Assembly (NCBI GenBank): GCA_011525915.1 | Contig: WYBM01000056.1 | Location: forward strand, 24,193 to 88,192 | Direction of reading: 5' to 3' | DNA length: 64,000 nt | Source: Ardenticatenaceae bacterium | GTDB lineage: Bacteria; Chloroflexota; Anaerolineae; Promineifilales; Promineifilaceae | Shown: positions 1 through 8,208 of the stretch, in pieces | Layout of the letters: every line of letters begins with the position of its first letter | Position numbering within the stretch: position 1 is the first letter of the stretch | Translations under genes and position numbers: made by a program | Notes under the pieces: model-generated | What the model saw: only the letters and a program-made list of their open reading frames with translations | Databases searched by the model: none | What the model was told of the DNA's origin: nothing

Positions 1-2205
1 CGCATTCGCCTGGGACAGGTGCAAATGCGCCATAGCACAGTACGTGACGGCGGCAATGACGGCATCCGTAACGTGGGGTACGGTCGCAGCCGCACCCTGG
101 TGGAAACTACCCAAATCACCGGTAACAACGGCTTTGGCCTCAACAACCTGGAACCTGCCTGGCCTATTCTGGCCAACAATAACTGGTGGGGCCAGGCCAG
201 CGGACCGCAGCTTCCTGCTGGTTCCGCTTGTGGCCCCGGCGGCAGTGGCAGCTCTATCAGCGATGGCGTCATCTTCCGCCCGGTGCTGCCCAGCCCGGGT
301 GCACCGATCACGGCGGCAGCCGCCGATGACCTGCGCCTGCTCAGCATCACGCCGCGCCGCTGGTTTGTCCCGGCTACGGGTGTGGACCGCCTCTACGTAG
401 AAATTACGCTGCGTGATGGGCAGGGCAACCCTATTCCCGGCCGCACTGTGCGCCTAGGTAGTACACTGGGCCAGGTTACTGACGGCGGCATTACTGGCTA
501 CGATGGCAAAACGCTGGCTTACCTGCGCTCCACCACTGCTGGCGAGGCAGAGATCAACGCCATTTTGGAAACCCAGGGCGCCTGTGAGTTGGTGCGCTCC
601 CCTACAGCTCAGGTGACGTTCACCCCGGCGGGCAGTGATCAAGGGTATTTGCCTGATGAAGCCGCCTCTTACATGAACGAAGGCATCCAGATCGAGCCAT
701 TGCCAGTGATCCAGGGCACCCCCACCACATTACGCGTGGCCTTAACCAACCCCAACAACTTTCCCGTTATTGTCGATGGCTCTTTTTACTATTATCAGAC
801 AAATATTGGCCTGGCTTTTGGGCCGCTGGCTGACGTACCCGGCACACACATTCCGGCCAACGGGCAGGCGGTGGTGCAAACATCCTGGACGCCGCCGTTG
901 AGCGGCGATTATTGTGTACAGTTTGATTACACAGCACGTTCGGCCCTTAATGACGCTCCCCTGATGGTGCAGGCGGGGGGCACCACCCGGCTCAATTTGA
1001 AGTCGTTTCCAGGCAAAGGGCGCAGCGCCGAAGCCCGTCAGGCATATGATACCTCGCGCAAGGCGGTCAGCACCTTAAGCAACGCCAATGATGGCCTGAC
1101 GCTGGTTACAGACCCCGCCGGGTTCATCGGCGGCTATATCCCAGGCCAGTTATTCGGGTATATCACCGATTTCTGGTATGACACCATGGATACCATTGAT
1201 GCCGCGCTGGCTACCGACCCGCCGCGCCAGGACTTCCAGATCATTTCTCCGCCGGAACCCGTTACCTTTACACCCTTACAGCCAGGTAATGGTATCTCCG
1301 CGGCAAAGGCGCAGGCGGCCAATGCCTATGTAGCCGCGGCGCTGGATTATTACCAGTACGCCCGGGCAGCGGCTATTGCCAATGACCGGTATGGCGGGGC
1401 CACACAGGCGCAGGATATGCAATGGGCTTCCTTACAACTAGGCGCTGTCATTTATTACGAACAGCAGTCGGCCGATAAGATGCTGGTGACTGCTGACCGG
1501 CTTGATGATTACGTCACCGTCCTGCTGCTGGAGAACCCCAATGATATTATGATGACGGCCGAGATTTACGCAGCCTACCAAAACCGGCTGGCGACGGAGG
1601 GGTTTACGGCCGATGAAATAGCCGCCGCCCACCTGCTGGGCATGACAGACGCGGAGATCGAAGCGGTGCGGCAGCAGCGGCTGGCAGTGGACCCAGCCAC
1701 AATGGCTGGCAGCACCACGCAGCGGCTGACACTTTTTGCAGGTACATTGCGTGCTTTATCACACGCCATTCTGTACCCACCGGACCCAATGTTTATTGTC
1801 ATTGGCGGCGGCAGCGGGCGTATGGGTGAGCGTGCGGTGGGCAGTACGGCCGTGCCGGCCGATGACCTGGCCTACCTGACAATGCAAGAAACCACGATCT
1901 TGTTAGGTAACCCCCATAATCAGACGGAAACGGTCAACCTGCGCGTGCGGTCTATTGATCTGCCGCCGGATTGGATTGTGGAGGTATGGCCAGCCACGGC
2001 GACACTAGGCGCCGGTGAAGCGGTGACCGTCACCATACGGGTAACACCTGGGGGGCGGGTGCCACAGGGCACGATCACCCGTTTTGCTGTCGAAGGCTAT
2101 ATTGGGGATGAACTGATTGGCGGGGTGGGAATCGATACGCTGGTGCCCATGTACACGGGCTTTAACGGCCGTTTTGCCCTCTACCTGCCAATGATTCAAC
2201 GGTGA
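1..2205 (+). CDS. C-terminal part of a secreted beta-helix/Ig-like surface protein (5' end outside window)
   Basis: The frame is open from the first base, so the start lies upstream; 734 residues are visible. The first 70 or so residues have the look of the last coils of a right-handed beta-helix (asparagine-rich turns, then NNWWGQASGP). Around residues 115-205 a bacterial Ig-like (Big_1/invasin type) domain follows, with 'DGQGNPIPGRTVRL'. Residues about 225-325 resemble a CARDB-type domain used for adhesion. The middle is helical and Ala-rich with no recognised family. The protein ends in RFALYLPMIQR; a hydrophobic YLP(L/M)-x-x-R tail recurs at the end of secreted Chloroflexota proteins. Probably cell-surface or extracellular; no enzymatic motif was seen. 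It converges on the lgt gene with a 42-base gap. Confidence 0.75.
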   Translation, partial: RIRLGQVQMRHSTVRDGGNDGIRNVGYGRSRTLVETTQITGNNGFGLNNLEPAWPILANNNWWGQASGPQLPAGSACGPGGSGSSISDGVIFRPVLPSPGAPITAAAADDLRLLSITPRRWFVPATGVDRLYVEITLRDGQGNPIPGRTVRLGSTLGQVTDGGITGYDGKTLAYLRSTTAGEAEINAILETQGACELVRSPTAQVTFTPAGSDQGYLPDEAASYMNEGIQIEPLPVIQGTPTTLRVALTNPNNFPVIVDGSFYYYQTNIGLAFGPLADVPGTHIPANGQAVVQTSWTPPLSGDYCVQFDYTARSALNDAPLMVQAGGTTRLNLKSFPGKGRSAEARQAYDTSRKAVSTLSNANDGLTLVTDPAGFIGGYIPGQLFGYITDFWYDTMDTIDAALATDPPRQDFQIISPPEPVTFTPLQPGNGISAAKAQAANAYVAAALDYYQYARAAAIANDRYGGATQAQDMQWASLQLGAVIYYEQQSADKMLVTADRLDDYVTVLLLENPNDIMMTAEIYAAYQNRLATEGFTADEIAAAHLLGMTDAEIEAVRQQRLAVDPATMAGSTTQRLTLFAGTLRALSHAILYPPDPMFIVIGGGSGRMGERAVGSTAVPADDLAYLTMQETTILLGNPHNQTETVNLRVRSIDLPPDWIVEVWPATATLGAGEAVTVTIRVTPGGRVPQGTITRFAVEGYIGDELIGGVGIDTLVPMYTGFNGRFALYLPMIQR

Positions 2206-2247
2206 TCGCGCACTGGCAGGCGCAGGCAACATTTGCCTGCGAACCTG

Positions 2248-3456
2248 TCAGTGCTGTTGTTTCCGCTGCCACCGACGCACCATGACCCAGGCGGCCATCA
2301 GCAGCGCTACCATCAGGGAGACAAAGGTGGCAACGGCCATATTCAGGTTGAGCCCGGCCAGGTGCAGCGTACGGCTGTCCAGCCGCACCGTTTCCAGCAG
2401 AATACGACCGACGGCATAAAAGATGAGGTAAAGGGCCGTCAGCTCACCGGTCAGCAGTTTAGCGCGGTATCGTTTGGCCAGGGTATACAGCACCAGGAAG
2501 GCCAGCAGGTTCCAGAGAGATTCGTACAAAAACGCGGGGTGAAAGCGGCTGAACTGTTCGTAACCCGGCAGGCGGTGAGCCTGATCAATGGTAATAGCCC
2601 AGGGTAGATCGGTGGGACGGCCGTACAGCTCCTGGTTAAAAAAGTTACCCCACCGCCCAAACACCTGCCCCAAGGCCACACCAACCACACCCAAATCTGC
2701 CCAGGCCAGCGAGGGAATGCGCTGGCGACGGGTATAGATAAACAGCCCCAAGGCGCCGCCCGCCAAGCCACCATAGATGCCCAGGCCGCCGGCACGAATG
2801 TTGATCAACTGCCCCGGATTGCGGAAGTAATCCCACGGTGTTTCAATGCCAAAAGCGGCCATGCTGGGTGATGGCGTCAGCACATGGTAGAGGCGAGCGC
2901 CAATCACGGCAAAAACCAGGCAAACCATCAGGCCGTTCCAGACGTGATCTGGATACCAAATACGCCACGGAGCATCCGTCAGCCATGCTTTTTCTACACC
3001 TGGTGTTTGTTCTAATTGTTGGCCCACCATCTCAATTTCAGCCGGTTGTAAACCCAACTGGCGGGAATCTAACCCCCAACGGTAGAGTAGATCCCCCAGT
3101 GTGTGAATGTGCTGCCGGGAGAATTTAAGCAGAAGATCATCCCCCGGTTTAAGCACCGTTAAGGGCTGCTGCTGCACGGCCGTGGGCACAGATGTCTGAA
3201 ACAAGGCCAGGGCTCGCTCCTGGGCCAGTTTAGAGACAACATAAGCGCCTAGAGCAATGCCGCCTACAATACAAATGCCGTACCAAAAAATGGGCAAATT
3301 AAGCACAGGGACCACAAAGGCGGTAGCGGCTGGCGTCAGCCCGGTACGCTGGTGATTTAAAAAAAGAACAGCCGCCACCAGCACTCCCAGGGCGATCATA
3401 TACCAGTAAATTTCCAGACCAATCCGGTGATAGAGAGATGTAAGTCGTGTGCGCAT
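2248..3456 (-). CDS. lgt: prolipoprotein diacylglyceryl transferase (Lgt) with a large insert
   Basis: Transfers diacylglycerol from phosphatidylglycerol to the lipobox cysteine of prolipoproteins at the membrane. Family signatures are present: RAGGLGIYGGLAGG (about residues 221-234), GRWGNFFNQELYGRP (267-281, with the catalytic-region Arg and Asn) and FHPAFLYES (305-313). At 402 residues it is over 100 longer than usual. The extra length is an N-terminal hydrophobic segment (about 17-35) and a hydrophilic insert of about 90 residues (80-170) between the first conserved membrane helix and the rest. The start lies 4 bases after the stop of the phosphatidyltransferase gene, so the two are probably co-transcribed. 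The potD product in this window has a lipobox and would be a substrate. Confidence 0.9.
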   Translation of the reverse strand: MRTRLTSLYHRIGLEIYWYMIALGVLVAAVLFLNHQRTGLTPAATAFVVPVLNLPIFWYGICIVGGIALGAYVVSKLAQERALALFQTSVPTAVQQQPLTVLKPGDDLLLKFSRQHIHTLGDLLYRWGLDSRQLGLQPAEIEMVGQQLEQTPGVEKAWLTDAPWRIWYPDHVWNGLMVCLVFAVIGARLYHVLTPSPSMAAFGIETPWDYFRNPGQLINIRAGGLGIYGGLAGGALGLFIYTRRQRIPSLAWADLGVVGVALGQVFGRWGNFFNQELYGRPTDLPWAITIDQAHRLPGYEQFSRFHPAFLYESLWNLLAFLVLYTLAKRYRAKLLTGELTALYLIFYAVGRILLETVRLDSRTLHLAGLNLNMAVATFVSLMVALLMAAWVMVRRWQRKQQH

Positions 3457-3460
3457 CAGG

Positions 3461-4123
3461 TTAATCGACCCGTTCGGCCGCTTCTTCGGCTTTTAGTTCG
3501 GCAATCCATTGTAACCACACCTGATAGCCACGCTGAACCAGTGTAAAATAGGTAGCGATGGCCAATAATACCAGTAAAACAACGGGCTGCTGAAAGAAGA
3601 GTAAGATGATCATGGCGGCGTACCGCTCCACGCGGCTGGCAATGCCCACCTTTGAATTATAACTTAACGATTCAGCTTTAGAGCGGGCATAGCTGACCAT
3701 GATAGAACCGGTCACAGCCAGGTAAGAAACGGCCATCATGGTGACGTTTTTTTGTACCCAGTAGTAATAAATAAAACCACCAAAGAGGATGATTTCAGCC
3801 AGACGATCCAGGGTGGAATCCAGGAAGGCCCCAAAGCCGCCTTGTTTGCGCCCCATTTTGCGTGCCAGTGCACCATCCAGGGCATCAAAGGGGGCCAGCA
3901 GCAATATGGCGATGGCGGCCCAACGGAACTGCCCATGGGCAATAAGCCAGGCGAATAAGAAGTGAAACAACATACCCAGCACTGTCAACACGTCCGGCGA
4001 TATTTTATATTTTGCCAGGAAGTTGACAATGGGGTCTATAATGACCCTGGCGTGTACCCTTAGTCTGTCAGTTAATACCTGGGGTTCCACCGGTTTGGGG
4101 TCGTCGGTACTGGTCTGTGCCAT
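3461..4123 (-). CDS. CDP-alcohol phosphatidyltransferase family protein (possibly PIP-synthase-like)
   Basis: Integral membrane enzyme that swaps the CMP of a CDP-lipid for an alcohol headgroup. The full signature D-x2-D-G-x2-A-R-x8-G-x3-D-x3-D is present (DALDGALAR ... GAFLDSTLD). After it comes SYARSKAESL and KVGIASRVERY, a stretch that resembles phosphatidylinositol-phosphate-synthase-type members more than PgsA; the headgroup is therefore uncertain. The start was set at the ATG preceded by AAAGGAAATT; a longer open frame to 4210 has no ribosome site and would overlap the upstream gene. The product has 220 residues with about six membrane helices. It sits between a phosphodiesterase and lgt, forming a lipid-related group. 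Confidence 0.85.
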   Translation of the reverse strand: MAQTSTDDPKPVEPQVLTDRLRVHARVIIDPIVNFLAKYKISPDVLTVLGMLFHFLFAWLIAHGQFRWAAIAILLLAPFDALDGALARKMGRKQGGFGAFLDSTLDRLAEIILFGGFIYYYWVQKNVTMMAVSYLAVTGSIMVSYARSKAESLSYNSKVGIASRVERYAAMIILLFFQQPVVLLVLLAIATYFTLVQRGYQVWLQWIAELKAEEAAERVD

Positions 4124-4203
4124 AATTTCCTTTGCCTCATACCACGGCGGGATGCTATCGAAAGTTAAAGGTACTGTCAAGGAGCACTCCCTGAGAGCGC
4201 CTC

Positions 4204-5445
4204 TTACCATCCATCTAGGCGGTAACCAAGCCAGGGCGCCAACATTTCGGCAGGGGTCATGCCCCCGTGCCCGCCCTTCATCTGCTGTATTTTTTTCTCC
4301 TGAAAACGGTTGAGCAGCATATGGCCACCACGCATGATAACCACCACATCCCCCAGGCGTTCCAGGGCTACGGCCGCGTGCGGTTCGGGGCCAAACAACC
4401 CGGCGGCCAGCGCCTCTGTGGACCGTATGGCCACCATAGCATGGCTGAGGTGGGTTTGAATATAGTGCAAGATATCATCGACACGGCCGTGCCGGGCATA
4501 CAGGTAGCTGACCCGTGGTTCGCCCGTAGGCTGCATAAACAACATGTCCAACAGCAGGGGATGGTCTTCAATAAAAATGTGATCAGGCAATGCCGTCTGG
4601 CCATGGTCGGCCGTGATAAAAAAGAGGGTGTCTTGCCGGGCGCGTGTCGTCAGTCGGTTGAGAAATTCATGCTCGATCTGGTGAAACAGCATCCGGGCTT
4701 CAGCGCGGCTGGCCTCCCCATCCCATAGCCGGTAATGGCTCAGGGAATCAATGGTAGGCCAATAAGCAAAGAGGTAAAACGATTCACCCGCCTTTCCATC
4801 CAGCAGCTGGCTCATTTGCACCAACATATCGGTGAAGGTGATAACGCCCGTATCCGCGGCCACACCACGGCTGTGCATTTTGCTGAGCGCCGAATGGATA
4901 ATTTCGCGACCTTTGAAGGAGTAGGTAGGTACACCCTGACGGGCCAATTGTTCACCCAGCCCTGGCCAGTGCAGAAACGTCTCTGGGGTAAGCCCGGCTT
5001 CCACCAGGGCATCCGGGTAACGACCGAACACAGGTGTAAACGCCAGCATTTGCGCCGATGTGGCAAAATTGGGAAGAAACATGGTTAACCCCAACATGCC
5101 ATGTTGGGCCGGGGCCGCGCCCGTCCACACGCTGCTGAGAGCAGCCACCGTGGTTGAGGGGAAAATGGAAGTCAGTGGCCCCACCACCCCTGCCCTTTTA
5201 ACCAGCCTCTCTAGCTGCGGCTGTTCGGCCTGGTATAAGTTCCAGCCAAAGGCATCCAGCATCATGATCACTACCCGCTTTGCGCCGCCGGCAATAGGCT
5301 GCCACAACTCGTCTGCCAGTGCCGGCAGCCCGTTAAATGGCACATGCAGCATCTGGGCAACCGTGGCCGGGATGTTGGCAATAGAACGGCCGTCATACGC
5401 CGGCAGCCTGAAGTCGTCTGGTAAGGTCAACCTGTTATCTATCAT
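4204..5445 (-). CDS. alkaline phosphatase-superfamily phosphodiesterase/nucleotide pyrophosphatase-like protein
   Basis: Metal-dependent hydrolase of the alkaline phosphatase superfamily (type I phosphodiesterase/nucleotide pyrophosphatase branch). Visible motifs: VVIMMLDAFGW (metal Asp), FPSTTVAALSSVWTG (catalytic Thr in the usual nucleophile place), FFITADHGQT (metal Asp/His) and a C-terminal GGHGGMTPAEML (metal His). No signal peptide is apparent. The frame extends to a GTG at 5466, but that codon lies in the T-tract of the preceding terminator, so the internal ATG (MIDNRLTL) is preferred. The gene follows the ATP synthase genes and precedes the phosphatidyltransferase by about 80 bases. 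The substrate is unknown; a phospholipid or nucleotide-sugar phosphodiester fits the neighbours. Confidence 0.8.
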   Translation of the reverse strand: MIDNRLTLPDDFRLPAYDGRSIANIPATVAQMLHVPFNGLPALADELWQPIAGGAKRVVIMMLDAFGWNLYQAEQPQLERLVKRAGVVGPLTSIFPSTTVAALSSVWTGAAPAQHGMLGLTMFLPNFATSAQMLAFTPVFGRYPDALVEAGLTPETFLHWPGLGEQLARQGVPTYSFKGREIIHSALSKMHSRGVAADTGVITFTDMLVQMSQLLDGKAGESFYLFAYWPTIDSLSHYRLWDGEASRAEARMLFHQIEHEFLNRLTTRARQDTLFFITADHGQTALPDHIFIEDHPLLLDMLFMQPTGEPRVSYLYARHGRVDDILHYIQTHLSHAMVAIRSTEALAAGLFGPEPHAAVALERLGDVVVIMRGGHMLLNRFQEKKIQQMKGGHGGMTPAEMLAPWLGYRLDGW

Positions 5446-5465
5446 ATCTGGTGCCTGTTTTGACA

Positions 5466-5499
5466 CAAAAAAAGCCAGGGAAGCAACTCCTGGCCTTTT
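5466..5499 (-). terminator. rho-independent terminator of the nuo-atp block
   Basis: Read on the minus strand, GGCCAGGAG and CCCTGGC pair around a short loop and are followed by seven T residues. It lies about 140 bases downstream of the atpF stop. The phosphodiesterase gene begins right behind it, so it may also act as a partial attenuator. Confidence 0.75.
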
Positions 5500-5638
5500 G
5501 GGTAACGATGGCGTTGGGTACGGCCGTAAAGGGGCACGGCCGTACCATTCTCCTCGCTCATAACGAGAGCAAAATCAGATAACCGGCGGGCGATTGTGGT
5601 TTACCTAGCATAAAACCCCAAGCCTCTACCGAAACCAT

Positions 5639-6343
5639 TTACTTCAACGATTCGCCCATAGCGCCCATGCGGTTAGCCACACTGGCATCTACCACTTGGT
5701 CACCTACACGCACGATGAGGCCGCCCAGAATCCGGGGGTCCACCCTAAAAGTTACATTGGCGACTTTCAGCGCGCTTTTAACATTTGTCTGTTCCGCATC
5801 TGTTAACGGCAAGGCGCTGGTTACTTCAGCCGCATCACCGCTCAGACCAGCAACACCGGTTGGCACTTTGGCAAAGAAATCGGCAATAAGGGCCCGCTGG
5901 CGTTCCTCGCTCAACGATTCGCCTACCAATTTATTGGCCGCCGCAATAGCAATAGAAGCCACCTGGCCACGCAAATCGGCCAAAATACGATTGCGTTCTG
6001 CTTCAGCATCTTCGCTGGCACGGGCCACAATGGTTTTCGCTTCTTCACTGGCCTGAGCCACAATGCCTTTGGCCTGTTCTTCAGCCTGGGCCGCCGCTTC
6101 CTGGCGGATCTTAGCGGCTTCAGACCGAGCCTCATCCATAACTTTTTTCGCTTCGGCATCGGCATTATCGCGGGCAATAGCTGCCTGCCGTGCATCTTCC
6201 AATCCTTTAGCGATCTTCGCCTTCCGTTCTTCCAAGACCCTGATGATGGGAGCGTATAAATAACCCCGCAAGACCAGGAACAGAATGACGAAGAGGATAA
6301 TCTGCATGAAAAGGTAGCCTATATTTATACCTAACGCATCCAT
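5639..6343 (-). CDS. atpF: ATP synthase F0 subunit b with a C-terminal delta-subunit segment
   Basis: Peripheral-stalk subunit of F-type ATP synthase. Residues 1-30 are a membrane anchor (IGYLFMQIILFVILFLVL), followed by a long charged Ala/Glu-rich coiled coil to about residue 140. Residues about 177-234 (ALPLTDAEQ ... DPRILGGLIVRVGDQVVD ... MGESL) match the conserved end of subunit delta (AtpH), not subunit b. The delta N-terminal helical domain is missing. This is therefore a b-delta fusion, of 234 residues against about 160 for plain b. SD-like GAGAGGA precedes the ATG. It is the last gene of the block; no F1 genes follow. Confidence 0.9.
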   Translation of the reverse strand: MDALGINIGYLFMQIILFVILFLVLRGYLYAPIIRVLEERKAKIAKGLEDARQAAIARDNADAEAKKVMDEARSEAAKIRQEAAAQAEEQAKGIVAQASEEAKTIVARASEDAEAERNRILADLRGQVASIAIAAANKLVGESLSEERQRALIADFFAKVPTGVAGLSGDAAEVTSALPLTDAEQTNVKSALKVANVTFRVDPRILGGLIVRVGDQVVDASVANRMGAMGESLK

Positions 6344-6403
6344 ATCATTCCTCTCAATTTAGTCCTCTTGATAACATTCCGTCATCAATAGACGCTCTCT
6401 ACC

Positions 6404-6661
6404 TTAGCCTACAGGAGCCACGAAGATGAGGATCAGAGCCACCACCAGGGCATAAATAGCCACGGCTTCTGCCAGAGCCACACCCAGGATCATGTTGCTT
6501 TGAATGTCACCTGCAGCATCGGGGTTCCGGGCAATGCCCTGTACTGCACCACCGACGACGATACCAACACCAGCGCCAGCACCAATAGCGCCCGTCATAG
6601 CCAAACCTGCGCCTAAATATTTCAGGCCTGTCGCTAGAATTACTGCGGATTCTGGATCCAT
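6404..6661 (-). CDS. atpE: ATP synthase F0 subunit c
   Basis: Two-helix hairpin protein of 85 residues that forms the rotor ring. The polar loop ARNPDAAGD joins GAGAGVGIVVGGAV and GVALAEAVAIYALVVALILIF. The ion-binding Glu is in ALAEAVAIY; the residue after it is Ala rather than the Ser/Thr seen in sodium-binding rings, so proton coupling is inferred. The start was set at the ATG with GGAGG nine bases upstream; a TTG two codons earlier would be only three bases from that site. Confidence 0.95.
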   Translation of the reverse strand: MDPESAVILATGLKYLGAGLAMTGAIGAGAGVGIVVGGAVQGIARNPDAAGDIQSNMILGVALAEAVAIYALVVALILIFVAPVG

Positions 6662-6737
6662 TATCAATATCCTCCAAAACGATTTACTTTGTCAGTTTTT
6701 TATCAACCGCCAGGACAACCTGGCCAAGAGTTACCTA

Positions 6738-7832
6738 TTAATGATCACCATGCCCATGTGTAGACCCGGCCATAAACGTGAGGGTAAGCAGGGCAAAAAC
6801 CAATGCCTGCAATGCACCCACACCAAATTCCAGGAAATAGAACGCCAGGTTGGCTATGGGCAGTAGTGAAGAGATAACAAACAGCAGCACCATGCCAGCG
6901 AAGATGTTACCCAAGAGCCGGAAGGCAAAGGAAACAATCTTAAACACCTCGCTGATAAACTCCAGCAAACCAACACCGGTGTCCATCACGGCCAGGGGGC
7001 TTTTGGCGATCTTGTTGCCATCCCACACGAAAAACTTCTTCCAATACCGTATTCCCTGCGCTCTCATGCCGTAGTATTGGGTCATGATGACGGAGATAAT
7101 GGCAATAGCCAGGGTAAAGTTTAGGTCGGTGGCTGCCGGCCGCAAAAAGGGCACAATGGTCCATTTGGCGCCTTCGGGATTTTTGCCGTTAGCATCTGGA
7201 CGTGGATTCACCAGGAATGGGCCGCGCTGTAAGGCTTCATCATTGGCTTCTTCCACGGCATGCTCTACTTCTTCAAAAATGTGATGGGCTTCTTCCTTCG
7301 TGGCGCCGCTCTTTAAGGCGGCTTCCTCGGCCAATTCAGCTTCAAAATGGGCCACATCTTCATATTTGCCGACGGAGTCAAAACCGGGGATCAACCCCAT
7401 CCAGTTGGAGATAAGAATCCATAAGATGAAGGTCATGAAAAAGGGAAAGAAGGCTTTGGTCCACTTACCGGCAGAGCGCTCGACATAATTGTAAGCGCCT
7501 TCAAAAATCAACTCAAAGAAGTTATAGAAGCCGGTAGGCACTTCATCTGCGGTGCGTGAACGCGGCTTTAGCAGAAAGGCCATCAAGAGAATGACAACCC
7601 AGGCCAGCAGTGCGGCCATAAATGTGTTTGTCAACCCTTTGGCAAAGAGACCAACCAGGGGGCTGCCTTCCGGCCAGCGGAAAACCACTTCACCGGGTAA
7701 TTGGATAAAAGGCCGTACCGGGGCAAATGAAAAATCCAGACCCAACCAACCACTGACCGGGTCTAAGCCAAAGATACCGCCAAAAAAGATCAATAGAAGT
7801 ACGCCAAGGTAGATGACATATCGTTTTTTCAT
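6738..7832 (-). CDS. atpB: ATP synthase F0 subunit a with an acidic/His-rich insert
   Basis: Stator half-channel subunit. The family core is clear: FLRPAATDLNFTLAIAIIS (229-247), FAFRLLGNIFAGMVLL (302-317, with the essential Arg at about 305) and LQALVFALLTLTF near the end. At 364 residues it is longer than the usual 230-300. Residues about 153-222, between the NWMGLIPGF helix and the FLRPAATD helix, form an extra hydrophilic loop rich in Glu and His (EEAHHIFEEVEHAVEE). The N-terminal 60 residues are also extended. The C-terminus ends in HGHGDH. The start overlaps the atpI stop as ATGA. Confidence 0.92.
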   Translation of the reverse strand: MKKRYVIYLGVLLLIFFGGIFGLDPVSGWLGLDFSFAPVRPFIQLPGEVVFRWPEGSPLVGLFAKGLTNTFMAALLAWVVILLMAFLLKPRSRTADEVPTGFYNFFELIFEGAYNYVERSAGKWTKAFFPFFMTFILWILISNWMGLIPGFDSVGKYEDVAHFEAELAEEAALKSGATKEEAHHIFEEVEHAVEEANDEALQRGPFLVNPRPDANGKNPEGAKWTIVPFLRPAATDLNFTLAIAIISVIMTQYYGMRAQGIRYWKKFFVWDGNKIAKSPLAVMDTGVGLLEFISEVFKIVSFAFRLLGNIFAGMVLLFVISSLLPIANLAFYFLEFGVGALQALVFALLTLTFMAGSTHGHGDH

Positions 7833-8107
7833 GTGGTCGTATCTTCCTCCGTTTTGTTACTTTCTTCTAGTTTGATTTGGGCACGGCTGGCGGCCGTTAA
7901 ACTAATGCGCACCGTTAGATACAGGGCAACCGGTACGCTGCCCACCATCAATAAAACTGTAAAAATTGCCTTTGTACCCAGGAATTTATCAAGTGCCAGG
8001 CCCGCACCTAAGGCGATAAAAACGATGAACACAATCAAACAACCAACCTGTCCGACCACACTTGCTAAAAGGGCATTGGTGTTAATTTGTTGTTGATTTT
8101 TACTCAC
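7829..8107 (-). CDS. atpI: AtpI/AtpZ-like F0 assembly protein
   Basis: A 92-residue membrane protein with two hydrophobic helices (about 14-38 and 48-68) and a short charged tail, in the position of AtpI just before subunit a. The pattern GCLIVFIVFIALGAGLALDKFLG followed by a second helix fits the AtpZ/AtpI family linked to ring assembly and magnesium/calcium handling. It overlaps atpB by four bases. Identification rests on size, topology and position rather than on a strong motif. Confidence 0.75.
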   Translation of the reverse strand: MSKNQQQINTNALLASVVGQVGCLIVFIVFIALGAGLALDKFLGTKAIFTVLLMVGSVPVALYLTVRISLTAASRAQIKLEESNKTEEDTTT

Positions 8108-8165
8108 CGTTCACTCACCACAGCGCGAGTTTGCGCATTATATCACAAACGAATCTTGTGACAAT

Positions 8166-8206
8166 AAACCAGTCATTGGTATTCAGTGATCGGTAATCGA
8201 TCACCG
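8166..8206. repeat. CAGT-type interspersed repeat, short copy
   Basis: Between atpI and nuoN. The bases CCAGTCATTGGTATTCAGTG and then GATCGGTAATCGATCACCG resemble the CAGT/ACTG-rich elements found elsewhere in this window. This copy is short and its assignment is tentative. Confidence 0.4.
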
Positions 8207-8208
8207 GA

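Noticed and set aside
4735..5563. Plus-strand open frames over the phosphodiesterase gene
   Set aside because: They overlap a gene with complete metal-site motifs and have no family features of their own.
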